DNA of 18,317 nucleotides from an uncultured Clostridia bacterium (GTDB taxonomy: Bacteria; Bacillota; Clostridia; Peptostreptococcales; Anaerovoracaceae). Location of the stretch: NCBI GenBank assembly GCA_934255545.1, contig CAKQOE010000044.1, positions 1-18,317 of the forward strand, read 5' to 3'. This document shows, piece by piece, positions 7,268 to 13,561 of the stretch; the first letter of the stretch is position 1; each line of letters opens with the position of its first letter. The notes under the pieces were generated by a model that was not told the DNA's origin, searched no databases, and saw nothing but the letters and a program-made list of their open reading frames with translations. The translations under genes and the position numbers were made by a program.

Positions 7268-7713
7268 AAGTCAGCAAAGCAGCTGTCTGATAAAAATGCT
7301 GACTTGCAGGCACAAAAAAAGTCAGCAAAACAGCTGTCTGACGAAAATGCTGACTTGCAGGCACAAAAAAAGTCAGCAAAGTAGCTGTTTGATGAAAATG
7401 CTGACTTACAGACATAAGAAAAGTCAGCAAAACAGCTGTCTGACGAAAATGCTGACTCGCCGGTATAAAAAAAGTCAGCAAAGCAGCTGTTTGATAAAAA
7501 TGCTGACTTGCAGGCACAAAAAAAGTCAGCAAAGCAGCTGTCTGATGAAAATGCTGACTTGCAGGCACAAAAAAAGTCAGCAAAGTAGCTGTTTGATGAA
7601 AATGCTGACTTACAGACATAAGAAAAGTCAGCAAAGCAGCTGTTTGATGAAAATGCTGACTTGCAGACATAAGAAAAGTCAGCAAAGTATATGTCTGACG
7701 AAAATGCTGACTT
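7268..7713. repeat. Tandem array of nine 51-bp hairpin units in the coaBC 3' UTR
   Basis: Units start at 7268, 7319, 7370, 7421, 7472, 7523, 7574, 7625 and 7676, an exact period of 51; the ninth lacks its last part. In every unit positions 1-9 (AAGTCAGCA) are the reverse complement of positions 30-38 (TGCTGACTT), with a 20-nt loop containing the palindrome CAGCTG in most units and a 13-nt A-rich linker. The arms are invariant except for one base in unit 4. Differences cluster in the loop and linker and are nearly all transitions. Units 3 and 7 are identical. Because 51 is divisible by 3, one frame per strand stays open, giving fake 17-residue repeat proteins. No ribosome binding site or upstream start supports translation, so I call it non-coding. 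It lies upstream of the coaBC terminator. Confidence 0.93.
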
Positions 7714-7724
7714 GATTACAATAA

Positions 7725-7741
7725 AGTATACGTTCTTGTAA
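7725..7741. repeat. Right copy of 17-bp direct repeat flanking the hairpin array
   Basis: Identical to 7211-7227. It runs directly into the terminator stem at 7741, suggesting that before the array arrived, the coaBC stop codon was followed at once by this sequence and the terminator. Confidence 0.85.
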
Positions 7742-7778
7742 AAGACTGTTTCGGCAATTACCGTGCAGTCTTTTTTTT
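7741..7778 (+). terminator. Intrinsic terminator of the coaBC transcript
   Basis: AAAGACTG (7741-7748) pairs with CAGTCTTT (7766-7773). Inner CGG (7752-7754) and CCG (7761-7763) extend the stem, and an uninterrupted T-run reaches 7778. Any transcript ending here carries the whole hairpin array. Confidence 0.88.
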
Positions 7779-7830
7779 ATGCTCTTGATTCCTGTAAATT
7801 AAAAATATTACTATAAATTACAGCAAAATA

Positions 7831-7886
7831 TTGACATTAAATAAATAAACTGTTAGTATTAACGAACAAAAGTTTATTTTAACGAA
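7831..7886 (+). promoter_or_regulatory. Promoter for the yraN-comM cluster with flanking repeats
   Basis: A perfect -35 TTGACA (7831-7836), a 17-nt spacer and TAGTAT (7854-7859, 4 of 6 consensus) form a sigma-A type promoter. A 9-bp inverted repeat, AAATAAACT (7843-7851) and AGTTTATTT (7871-7879), straddles the -10. The direct repeat TTAACGAA appears at 7859-7866 and 7879-7886, 20 bp apart, that is about two DNA turns. Both patterns suit binding of a dimeric regulator over the start site. The regulator is unknown, and its existence is inference. Confidence 0.6.
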
Positions 7887-7895
7887 AGAAAATAC

Positions 7896-7902
7896 AGGGG
7901 TG
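7896..7902 (+). promoter_or_regulatory. Ribosome binding site that fixes the yraN start
   Basis: AGGGGTG stands 6 nt before ATG 7909. The earlier in-frame GTG (7900) lies within it and cannot use it. Confidence 0.65.
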
Positions 7903-7908
7903 ATAACG

Positions 7909-8256
7909 ATGGACCTGGGGAAAACAGGAGAAAACAGAGCAGTAGATTATCTGGATAAAAAAGGATACAGGGTACTGCAGCGAAACTACAGATGCAGAGC
8001 AGGAGAAATAGACATAATCGCTGTAGACGGAAGCACGCTGTGCTTTATAGAAGTGAAAACGCGCACTTCACTGCGGCACGGTATGCCGTGCGAAGCTGTC
8101 GACCGGAGGAAGCTTGAGCACATAAAGCGCGCTGCGTCTGTATATATGGGGCGTTACAGACATAACTGCGACAGCGCGCGGATAGAGGTAGTAGAAGTAC
8201 TTTATATAAAGAAAAAATATTATATACGTCATATAAAGAACGCACTCGCAGCGTGA
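7909..8256 (+). CDS. yraN: YraN family endonuclease-like protein
   Basis: A 115-residue member of the UPF0102/YraN family, which has the fold of Holliday junction resolvases and PD-(D/E)XK nucleases. The family pattern is complete: GKTGENRAVDYL near the N-terminus, RCRAGEIDII with E33 and D35, and FIEVKTR with E48 and K50 as the expected metal and catalytic residues. The biochemical role of the family is poorly defined; the constant link to comM and dprA suggests DNA recombination or repair. The start at ATG 7909 is chosen because AGGGGTG (7896-7902) lies 6 nt upstream; the in-frame GTG at 7900 sits inside that element. The first gene behind the promoter at 7831, it precedes comM by 26 nt. 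Confidence 0.93.
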   Translation: MDLGKTGENRAVDYLDKKGYRVLQRNYRCRAGEIDIIAVDGSTLCFIEVKTRTSLRHGMPCEAVDRRKLEHIKRAASVYMGRYRHNCDSARIEVVEVLYIKKKYYIRHIKNALAA

Positions 8257-8270
8257 GCTGCAAAATAAAA

Positions 8271-8276
8271 AGGGGT
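8271..8276 (+). promoter_or_regulatory. Ribosome binding site that fixes the comM start
   Basis: AGGGGT stands 6 nt before ATG 8283. The longer frame from GTG 8253 overlaps the yraN stop, has no Shine-Dalgarno, and adds ten residues that do not match the family N-terminus (MYSKVKSSTLHGL). Confidence 0.7.
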
Positions 8277-8282
8277 AAAAAC

Positions 8283-9806
8283 ATGTATTCAAAAGTAAAA
8301 AGCAGTACGCTGCACGGCCTTGACGCCGTAGAAGTCACAGTAGAATCAGATGTAGCGTTCGGCCTTCCGTCGCTCAATATAGTAGGACTCCCGGATACAG
8401 CTATACGCGAGTCAAAGGAAAGAGTAAGGACAGCGATAGCAAACTCAGGATTCAGCTTTCCTGATAAGAGAGTAACAGTAAACCTGTCCCCCGCTGACGA
8501 AAGAAAAGTAGGGACGCACTTTGACCTGCCTATAGCCGTATGCATACTCGAATCATCAGCCAGAAAAGAAAGCAGAGCCAATTCATTCGCATTCCTTGGC
8601 GAGCTTGCACTTGATGGAAAGCTGAATCCGGTAAAAGGGATAATGCCGATGCTTACAGGTCTGCGTGACTGCGGCGCAGCAGGGATAATAATACCGGCAG
8701 GAAACATGACAGAGGCTTCACTTATAGATGGAGCAGATATATATCCAGCGGAGACGCTGCGCGACGTCATAGAGTTCATAAGAGATGAGAAACCACTCAA
8801 ACGCGTTATATTTGACCCGTCAGCGTTTATAAACGATCATAGCGCATCACATGACTTCGCAGACGTAGCAGGGCAGGAGAGTGCCAAAAGAGCCCTTCAG
8901 GCAGCAGCTGCAGGAATGCATAATGTACTTATGATCGGCGCCCCGGGCGCCGGAAAAACAATGCTTGCCCGCAGGCTCCCTTCTATAATGCCGCCTATGA
9001 CATACGAAGAACGCCTTGAAGTAACAAAAATACAAAGCGTTTACGGCGATATGCCTGACGGACAGGCACTCGCATCAGAAAGACCGTTCAGAGCACCTGA
9101 CCACACGGTATCGCCTGCAGCGCTTATAGGCGGAGGACGTCCCATAAAAGCAGGCGAAGCCACACTGGCGCATCTTGGCATACTTTTCCTGGATGAATTG
9201 CCGGAATTTTCACGAGCGGCCATAGAATCACTCAGAAAACCAATGGAAGATGAACAGTGCGCCGTATCGCGCGTTTCAGGAAAAATAGTATTTCCCTCAA
9301 AGTTTCTTACTGTATGTGCTATGAATCCGTGTCCATGTGGCTTTTATGGCGACAGCCGCAATGAATGCACATGCGCGCCGGGAGATGTCACAAGATACAG
9401 AGCAAAGCTGTCAGGGCCTTTTTTAGACAGGATAGACATGACAGTAAATCTGCATGTGCCGGACATTGAGGATGTAAAAAACAGGAGCAAAGGGATATCA
9501 TCTGCCGAACTGCGCGCAGATGTAGAACGCGCATGCAGCATTCAGAAAAAGCGCTTCCGGTATGATAATATAAGCTTTAACTCGCAAATGAAGCCCGAAC
9601 ACATAAAAAAATACTGTATGCTCGACACGCAGGCAGCGGAGCTGCTCAACGAAGCATACAACAGGATGAAGCTAAGCATAAGATCGTATGACAGGATACT
9701 GCGCGTATCGCGTACACTCGCAGACCTGGAAGGAAGCAGCCGTATCGATATCTGCCATATCGCGGAGGCGATATCGTATAAATGCGAAAAGGAGATTTTC
9801 AGATAA
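8283..9806 (+). CDS. comM: ComM-like AAA+ ATPase (YifB, Mg-chelatase subunit ChlI family)
   Basis: A 507-residue AAA+ protein. In naturally competent bacteria ComM is a hexameric helicase that extends heteroduplex joints during integration of incoming DNA. The N-terminal domain (about 20-140) has the Lon-protease-like fold, with VGLPDTAIRESKERVRTAI and FDLPIAV. The ATPase core has Walker A GAPGAGKT (219-226) and Walker B ILFLDELPEF (300-309). A cysteine cluster, C350, C352, C362 and C364, in NPCPCGFYGDSRNECTC probably binds zinc. SGPFLDRID holds the arginine finger. The C-terminal Mg_chelatase_C helical domain ends with LADLEGSSRIDICHIAEAI. It is not a magnesium chelatase; no bacteriochlorophyll genes are present. 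It is followed by a 162-nt gap, then dprA. Confidence 0.96.
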   Translation: MYSKVKSSTLHGLDAVEVTVESDVAFGLPSLNIVGLPDTAIRESKERVRTAIANSGFSFPDKRVTVNLSPADERKVGTHFDLPIAVCILESSARKESRANSFAFLGELALDGKLNPVKGIMPMLTGLRDCGAAGIIIPAGNMTEASLIDGADIYPAETLRDVIEFIRDEKPLKRVIFDPSAFINDHSASHDFADVAGQESAKRALQAAAAGMHNVLMIGAPGAGKTMLARRLPSIMPPMTYEERLEVTKIQSVYGDMPDGQALASERPFRAPDHTVSPAALIGGGRPIKAGEATLAHLGILFLDELPEFSRAAIESLRKPMEDEQCAVSRVSGKIVFPSKFLTVCAMNPCPCGFYGDSRNECTCAPGDVTRYRAKLSGPFLDRIDMTVNLHVPDIEDVKNRSKGISSAELRADVERACSIQKKRFRYDNISFNSQMKPEHIKKYCMLDTQAAELLNEAYNRMKLSIRSYDRILRVSRTLADLEGSSRIDICHIAEAISYKCEKEIFR

Positions 9807-9869
9807 ATAAAGTTATATTATTATCTGCCAGCTAAAGATATATATTTTTATATGCTTAAAACATCATGA

Positions 9870-9885
9870 CATCCGGCGACGGATG
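9870..9885 (+). promoter_or_regulatory. GNRA-loop hairpin between comM and dprA
   Basis: CATCCG (9870-9875) and CGGATG (9880-9885) close a GCGA loop, a member of the very stable GNRA tetraloops. No T-run follows, so it does not look like a terminator. The rest of the 162-nt gap is AT-rich; I see no convincing promoter in it. A role in mRNA stability or pausing is only a guess. Confidence 0.4.
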
Positions 9886-9968
9886 AAGATGCGCAGAAGA
9901 AAGTATTTGTGCATGACATGGATTTATATGAATATTAGTTACCATAATGGGTAAAAGGGATATATATA

Positions 9969-10835
9969 ATGGAAGAAAAATTTGAAGAAATAAGCATGAT
10001 CGACGAGCGGTACCCCGCTCAGCTAAGACTTCTCGGAAGCAAAGCGCCGCAGCGCCTGTGGTGCGCCGGAGATGTATCGCTCCTGAATGAACGGTGCGTA
10101 GCGGTAGTAGGATCGAGAAAACCCAGCCGTTACGGAAAATGGGTAGCCTTTGGGGCGGGAAGACTTCTTGCCCGAAACGGTATAGTTACAGTCAGCGGTA
10201 TGGCTATGGGATGCGATGAAGAAGCGCATAAGGGAGCGATAAAGGGAGAAGGAAAAACTATAGCAGTACTTGGCTGCGGTATAGATATATGTTATCCGAA
10301 AAGAAGCCAGACGATCCGTTCTGATATAATTAAAAACGGACTGATAGTAACAGAGTTCCCGCCGGGAACACCGCCGCGGCCTGCAAATTTTCCGCAGCGA
10401 AACCGTATAATAAGCGGTCTTTCGGAAATAACAGTTGTAGCTGAGGCTGCACTTTCAAGCGGATCGCTCATAACCGCAGGCTGCGCAGCCGAACAGGGGC
10501 GTGAAGTTATGGCAGTGCCGGGCAACATAGCAAACCCGCTGGCTATAGGCTGCAATAAGCTTATACAGGACGGCGTAACTCCGATAGTGTGTCTTGAGGA
10601 TATCATACGCGCGCTCGGCATAGAATCAACAGCTGATCCGTCTGAGATCTCAGCAGAACTGGGAAAAGATGAAAAAATAATTTATGAGATCGTAAGAAAA
10701 AATACCGAAGTAAGTGCAGATCTTATAGCATCAGAATGCGGAAAGCGCGTCTCTGACGTGAATTCTCTTGTAAGTATAATGGAAATAAAAGGATTTTTAA
10801 TAACGAGCATGGGAAAAATATCTATTGCAAAGTAA
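9969..10835 (+). CDS. dprA: DprA, DNA processing protein / RecA loader
   Basis: DprA binds incoming single-stranded DNA and loads RecA during transformation; it is also found in species not known to be competent. The 288-residue protein shows the extended Rossmann fold: VVGSRKPSRYG (47-56), SGMAMGCDEEAHKGAI (76-91), LGCGIDICYP (101-110), the DNA-binding loop FPPGTPPRPANFPQRNRIISG (130-150, key FPxG and RNRIISG), EAALSSGSLITA (159-170) and AVPGNI. A small winged-helix DML1-like domain occupies 232-288. The N-terminal SAM-like domain present in pneumococcal DprA is missing; the protein begins near the fold core. ATG at 9969 has AAAGGGA about 9 nt upstream. Confidence 0.96.
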   Translation: MEEKFEEISMIDERYPAQLRLLGSKAPQRLWCAGDVSLLNERCVAVVGSRKPSRYGKWVAFGAGRLLARNGIVTVSGMAMGCDEEAHKGAIKGEGKTIAVLGCGIDICYPKRSQTIRSDIIKNGLIVTEFPPGTPPRPANFPQRNRIISGLSEITVVAEAALSSGSLITAGCAAEQGREVMAVPGNIANPLAIGCNKLIQDGVTPIVCLEDIIRALGIESTADPSEISAELGKDEKIIYEIVRKNTEVSADLIASECGKRVSDVNSLVSIMEIKGFLITSMGKISIAK

Positions 10836-10853
10836 GTTCAATGCACATATAAT
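10825..10853 (+). promoter_or_regulatory. Sigma-A type promoter for topA inside the dprA 3' end
   Basis: TTGCAA (10825-10830), a 17-nt spacer and a perfect TATAAT (10848-10853) point at topA, with transcription expected from about 10860. The -35 lies in the last codons of dprA. This would let topA, hslV and hslU be transcribed independently of the DNA-processing genes. Confidence 0.6.
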
Positions 10854-10880
10854 CAACTTTTGTAAGGTGAACTCTTTTTT
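10835..10880 (+). terminator. Possible weak terminator between dprA and topA
   Basis: AGTTCA (10835-10840) and TGAACT (10868-10873) can form a 6-bp stem followed by CTTTTTT. The 27-nt loop and short stem make this weak; it overlaps the topA promoter. Confidence 0.3.
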
Positions 10881-10894
10881 ATGAAAGGCAAGTT

Positions 10895-12973
10895 ATGAAG
10901 GAAAAAGCTTTAGTTATAGTGGAGTCTCCGTCGAAGGCTAAAACTATCGGCAAGATACTCGGAAGCAGATATAAGGTCGTAGCTTCCGTAGGTCACGTAA
11001 GGGATCTCCCTAAAAGCAAGCTTGGCATAAATATCGAAGAGAACTTCGAGCCTAATTACATCTCCATCCGCGGAAAGGGAGATGTGATAAAGATGCTTAA
11101 GAAAGAAGCTAAGGCTGCATCAAAAGTTTATCTCGCTACCGACCCGGACCGTGAGGGTGAAGCAATATCATGGCATATAGCGTATCTGCTCGGCATAGAT
11201 GCGAGTACGCCGTGCCGTATAGAATTCAACGAGATAACAAAAACAGCAGTCAAAAATGCCGTAAAGCATCCAAGACCTATAAACCTCGATCTTGTAGACG
11301 CGCAGCAGGCGCGCCGCGTACTTGACCGTCTGGTAGGATATCAGATAAGTCCTCTGCTGTGGCGCAAGATCCGCCGCGGACTGAGCGCAGGACGCGTACA
11401 GTCGGCGGCTCTTAAAATACTGTGTGACCGCGAGAAAGAGATACAGGCGTTCGTACCGGAAGAATACTGGAGCGTGGACGCTGTATTTGAAAAAGGCAGG
11501 AAGAAGTTCAAGGCTGAACTTGTAAAATACAATGGAAAGAAAATAAGACCGTCATCAGCTGCTCAGACAGATGATATAATATCAGTTCTTGACGGTGGAA
11601 AGTATACGGTAGCAAGGGTAGAAGAAAAAGAAAGAATAAAAAAGCCAATGCCGCCGTTTACGACGAGCAGCCTGCAGCAGGAAGCATCAAACAAGCTGAA
11701 CTACAATACAAAACGCACAATGATGATAGCGCAGCAGCTGTATGAAGGTGTTGATGTAAAGGGACGCGGAACTGTCGGCCTTGTTACTTACATCAGAACA
11801 GACAGCGTACGCATATCGGATGAGGCAAAAGAAACTGCAAAAAATATGATAATCTCTGATTATGGGGATCAGTATCTGGGAACAAATGTATATGCTAATA
11901 AAAAAAAGGATGTACAGGATGCACATGAAGCGATAAGGCCGAGTGATCCGACACTTAAACCGGATATGGTCAAAGATTCGCTTACAAAAGAACAGTATAA
12001 TCTTTATAATCTCATATGGTGCAGGTTTACAGCAAGTCAGATGACAAATGCAGTATTTGACGCTGTCAGCGCAGATATTGACTGCAACGGATACACATTC
12101 AGAGCCACAGGGTCAAAGATAAGATTCGATGGTTATCTTGCTGTTTATGATAACAAATCCGATGAAGATAAAAATACTCTGATACCTCCGCTTGAACAGG
12201 GTGAAGAGGTAAAGAATGTAAGCATAAAGGGCGAACAGCACTTTACGCAGCCTCCGGCAAGATATACAGAAGCTTCACTTGTAAAAGAACTCGAAGATAA
12301 AAATATCGGCCGTCCAAGTACGTATGCTCCTATAGTAGGTACCCTTACAGAAAGAAAATACGTTACACGCGAAAAGAAAAAGCTCGTTCCTACAGAGCTG
12401 GGACTTCTTGTAAATGATCTTATGTCAGAGTATTTCAAAAAGATAGTTGACGCAGGATTTACAGCATACATGGAAGATCAGCTCGATGATGTTGAACTCA
12501 AAGGAACAGACTGGCACAAGCTTATATCGAACTTCTATGCAGGATTTGAAAAGGATCTTAAGGTCGCAGATGAATCCATAGAGAAGGTAGTTATAGAGGA
12601 TGAGCCTACAGGCGAGATGTGCCCGGTGTGCGGCAGGCCGCTCGTAAAGAAGCATGGAAGATTCGGCGAATTTATCGCATGCTCCGGATATCCTGAATGT
12701 AAAACGACTATGCCGGTAGTGAAAAAGCTCGGTGTGGCATGTCCGAAGTGCGGCAAGGAGCTCGTTGAGAGAAGGAGCCGCAGAGGAAAGATATTCTACG
12801 GATGCTCCGGATATCCTGAATGCGACCAGGTATTCTGGGATAAGCCGGTAAATAAAAAATGTCCTCAGTGCGGGTCGCTTATGACGGAGAAAAAGACGAA
12901 GTCAGCTCACGTACTTAAGTGTACCGATCCTGAATGCGGATACAAAGAGGATGTAAAAGATTCAGAAAAATAA
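10895..12973 (+). CDS. topA: DNA topoisomerase I (type IA)
   Basis: TopA relaxes negative supercoils by cutting one strand through a 5'-phosphotyrosine link. The 692-residue protein has an N-terminal Toprim domain with VIVESPSKAKTI (E10) and the acidic triad DPDRE (D83, D85, E87). The catalytic tyrosine is Y299 in VTYIRTDS. Other marks are AGRVQSAAL (165-173) and RPSTYAPI. The C-terminus from about residue 575 carries three four-cysteine zinc ribbons: CPVCG with CSGYPEC, CPKCG with CSGYPEC, and CPQCG with CTDPEC. This layout is normal for Firmicutes. In many relatives trmFO and xerC lie between topA and hslV; here hslV follows after 33 nt. Confidence 0.97.
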   Translation: MKEKALVIVESPSKAKTIGKILGSRYKVVASVGHVRDLPKSKLGINIEENFEPNYISIRGKGDVIKMLKKEAKAASKVYLATDPDREGEAISWHIAYLLGIDASTPCRIEFNEITKTAVKNAVKHPRPINLDLVDAQQARRVLDRLVGYQISPLLWRKIRRGLSAGRVQSAALKILCDREKEIQAFVPEEYWSVDAVFEKGRKKFKAELVKYNGKKIRPSSAAQTDDIISVLDGGKYTVARVEEKERIKKPMPPFTTSSLQQEASNKLNYNTKRTMMIAQQLYEGVDVKGRGTVGLVTYIRTDSVRISDEAKETAKNMIISDYGDQYLGTNVYANKKKDVQDAHEAIRPSDPTLKPDMVKDSLTKEQYNLYNLIWCRFTASQMTNAVFDAVSADIDCNGYTFRATGSKIRFDGYLAVYDNKSDEDKNTLIPPLEQGEEVKNVSIKGEQHFTQPPARYTEASLVKELEDKNIGRPSTYAPIVGTLTERKYVTREKKKLVPTELGLLVNDLMSEYFKKIVDAGFTAYMEDQLDDVELKGTDWHKLISNFYAGFEKDLKVADESIEKVVIEDEPTGEMCPVCGRPLVKKHGRFGEFIACSGYPECKTTMPVVKKLGVACPKCGKELVERRSRRGKIFYGCSGYPECDQVFWDKPVNKKCPQCGSLMTEKKTKSAHVLKCTDPECGYKEDVKDSEK

Positions 12974-12986
12974 GCCGAGAGGCTTA
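12971..12986 (+). promoter_or_regulatory. GNRA-loop hairpin at the topA stop codon
   Basis: TAAGCC (12971-12976, including the stop codon TAA) pairs with GGCTTA (12981-12986) around a GAGA tetraloop. It lies just ahead of the hslV ribosome binding site and has no T-run. It could slow ribosomes or protect the mRNA end; this is inference. Confidence 0.45.
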
Positions 12987-12994
12987 CATATAGT

Positions 12995-13000
12995 TGGAGG
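12995..13000 (+). promoter_or_regulatory. Strong ribosome binding site serving a TTG start (hslV)
   Basis: TGGAGG ends 6 nt before TTG 13007. No ATG lies near it, and the first downstream ATG would delete the catalytic threonine, so TTG is the start. Confidence 0.8.
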
Positions 13001-13006
13001 TAAAAA

Positions 13007-13549
13007 TTGGGAAATATTCAGTTTCACGCAACTACTATCTGCGCAGTAAAGCGCGGTGATGAAGTATGCATCGGCGGTGACGGTCAGGTAACGATGGGCG
13101 AGAGCACTATCATGAAGGGCACTGCAAAAAAAGTAAGAAAAATATTCAAGAATTCAGTAGTCACAGGTTTTGCAGGCTCAGTTGCCGATGCATTCACACT
13201 TACTGAAAAATTTGAAAAGAAGCTCGAAGAGCATGCAGGAAATCTCAAGCGCGCTGCTGTAGCGCTCGCACAGATGTGGCGTTCCGACAACGGCATGAGA
13301 AATCTCGAAGCACTTATGATCGTAGCAGACAAAGAAGAGCTGTTGGTAATATCAGGAAACGGCGAGGTGATCGTACCTGATCAGCAGTTCGTAGCTATTG
13401 GTTCAGGCGGAAACTATGCATATGCAGCAGCAAACGCACTTTACAATAACACAGATCTTTCTGCAGAAGACATAGTACGCAAATCACTTGAGATAGCTTC
13501 ATCTATCTGTGTATATACTAACTCTAATATTTCAATAGAAAAACTTTAG
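13007..13549 (+). CDS. hslV: ATP-dependent protease peptidase subunit HslV (ClpQ/CodW)
   Basis: HslV forms two stacked hexameric rings that degrade proteins fed in by HslU. The 180-residue sequence matches the family: TTICAVKRGDEVCIGGDGQVTMG, KVRKI, GFAGSVADAFTL, KLEEHAGNLKRAAVALAQMWR, GSGGNYAYAAANAL and ICVYTN. The N-terminal nucleophile threonine of HslV aligns with T9, so eight residues ending in FHA precede it and would need removal. Bacillus subtilis ClpQ has a similar FHATT N-terminus, and how it is processed is debated. The start is TTG with a strong GGAGG. The stop codon runs into the hslU ribosome binding site (TAGGAGGTG), so the two subunits are coupled. Confidence 0.97.
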   Translation: MGNIQFHATTICAVKRGDEVCIGGDGQVTMGESTIMKGTAKKVRKIFKNSVVTGFAGSVADAFTLTEKFEKKLEEHAGNLKRAAVALAQMWRSDNGMRNLEALMIVADKEELLVISGNGEVIVPDQQFVAIGSGGNYAYAAANALYNNTDLSAEDIVRKSLEIASSICVYTNSNISIEKL

Positions 13550-13561
13550 GAGGTGAAATAA

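Noticed and set aside
7248..7685. Minus-strand frame encoding a 145-residue repeat protein
   Set aside because: It exists only because the unit length is divisible by three. Differences between units change residues at most sites, and there is no ribosome binding site or promoter.
7268..7713. CRISPR array
   Set aside because: Repeats are regular, but the intervening 13-nt linkers are nearly identical too, so there are no unique spacers; there are also no cas genes.
7228..7724. Miniature transposon with terminal inverted repeats
   Set aside because: Ends between the direct repeats show only a few scattered matches when one is reverse-complemented; not enough to claim inverted termini.
8045..8800. 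Minus-strand frame of 251 codons
   Set aside because: It is antisense to yraN and comM, both secure by family motifs; composition is typical of a shadow frame.
8283..9806. Magnesium chelatase subunit of chlorophyll synthesis
   Set aside because: The protein has the ComM domain order and cysteine cluster and sits beside yraN and dprA; it is not in a pigment cluster.
9907..9935. Promoter upstream of dprA
   Set aside because: TTGTGC is present, but no acceptable -10 lies at 16-18 nt; only AT-rich sequence is seen.
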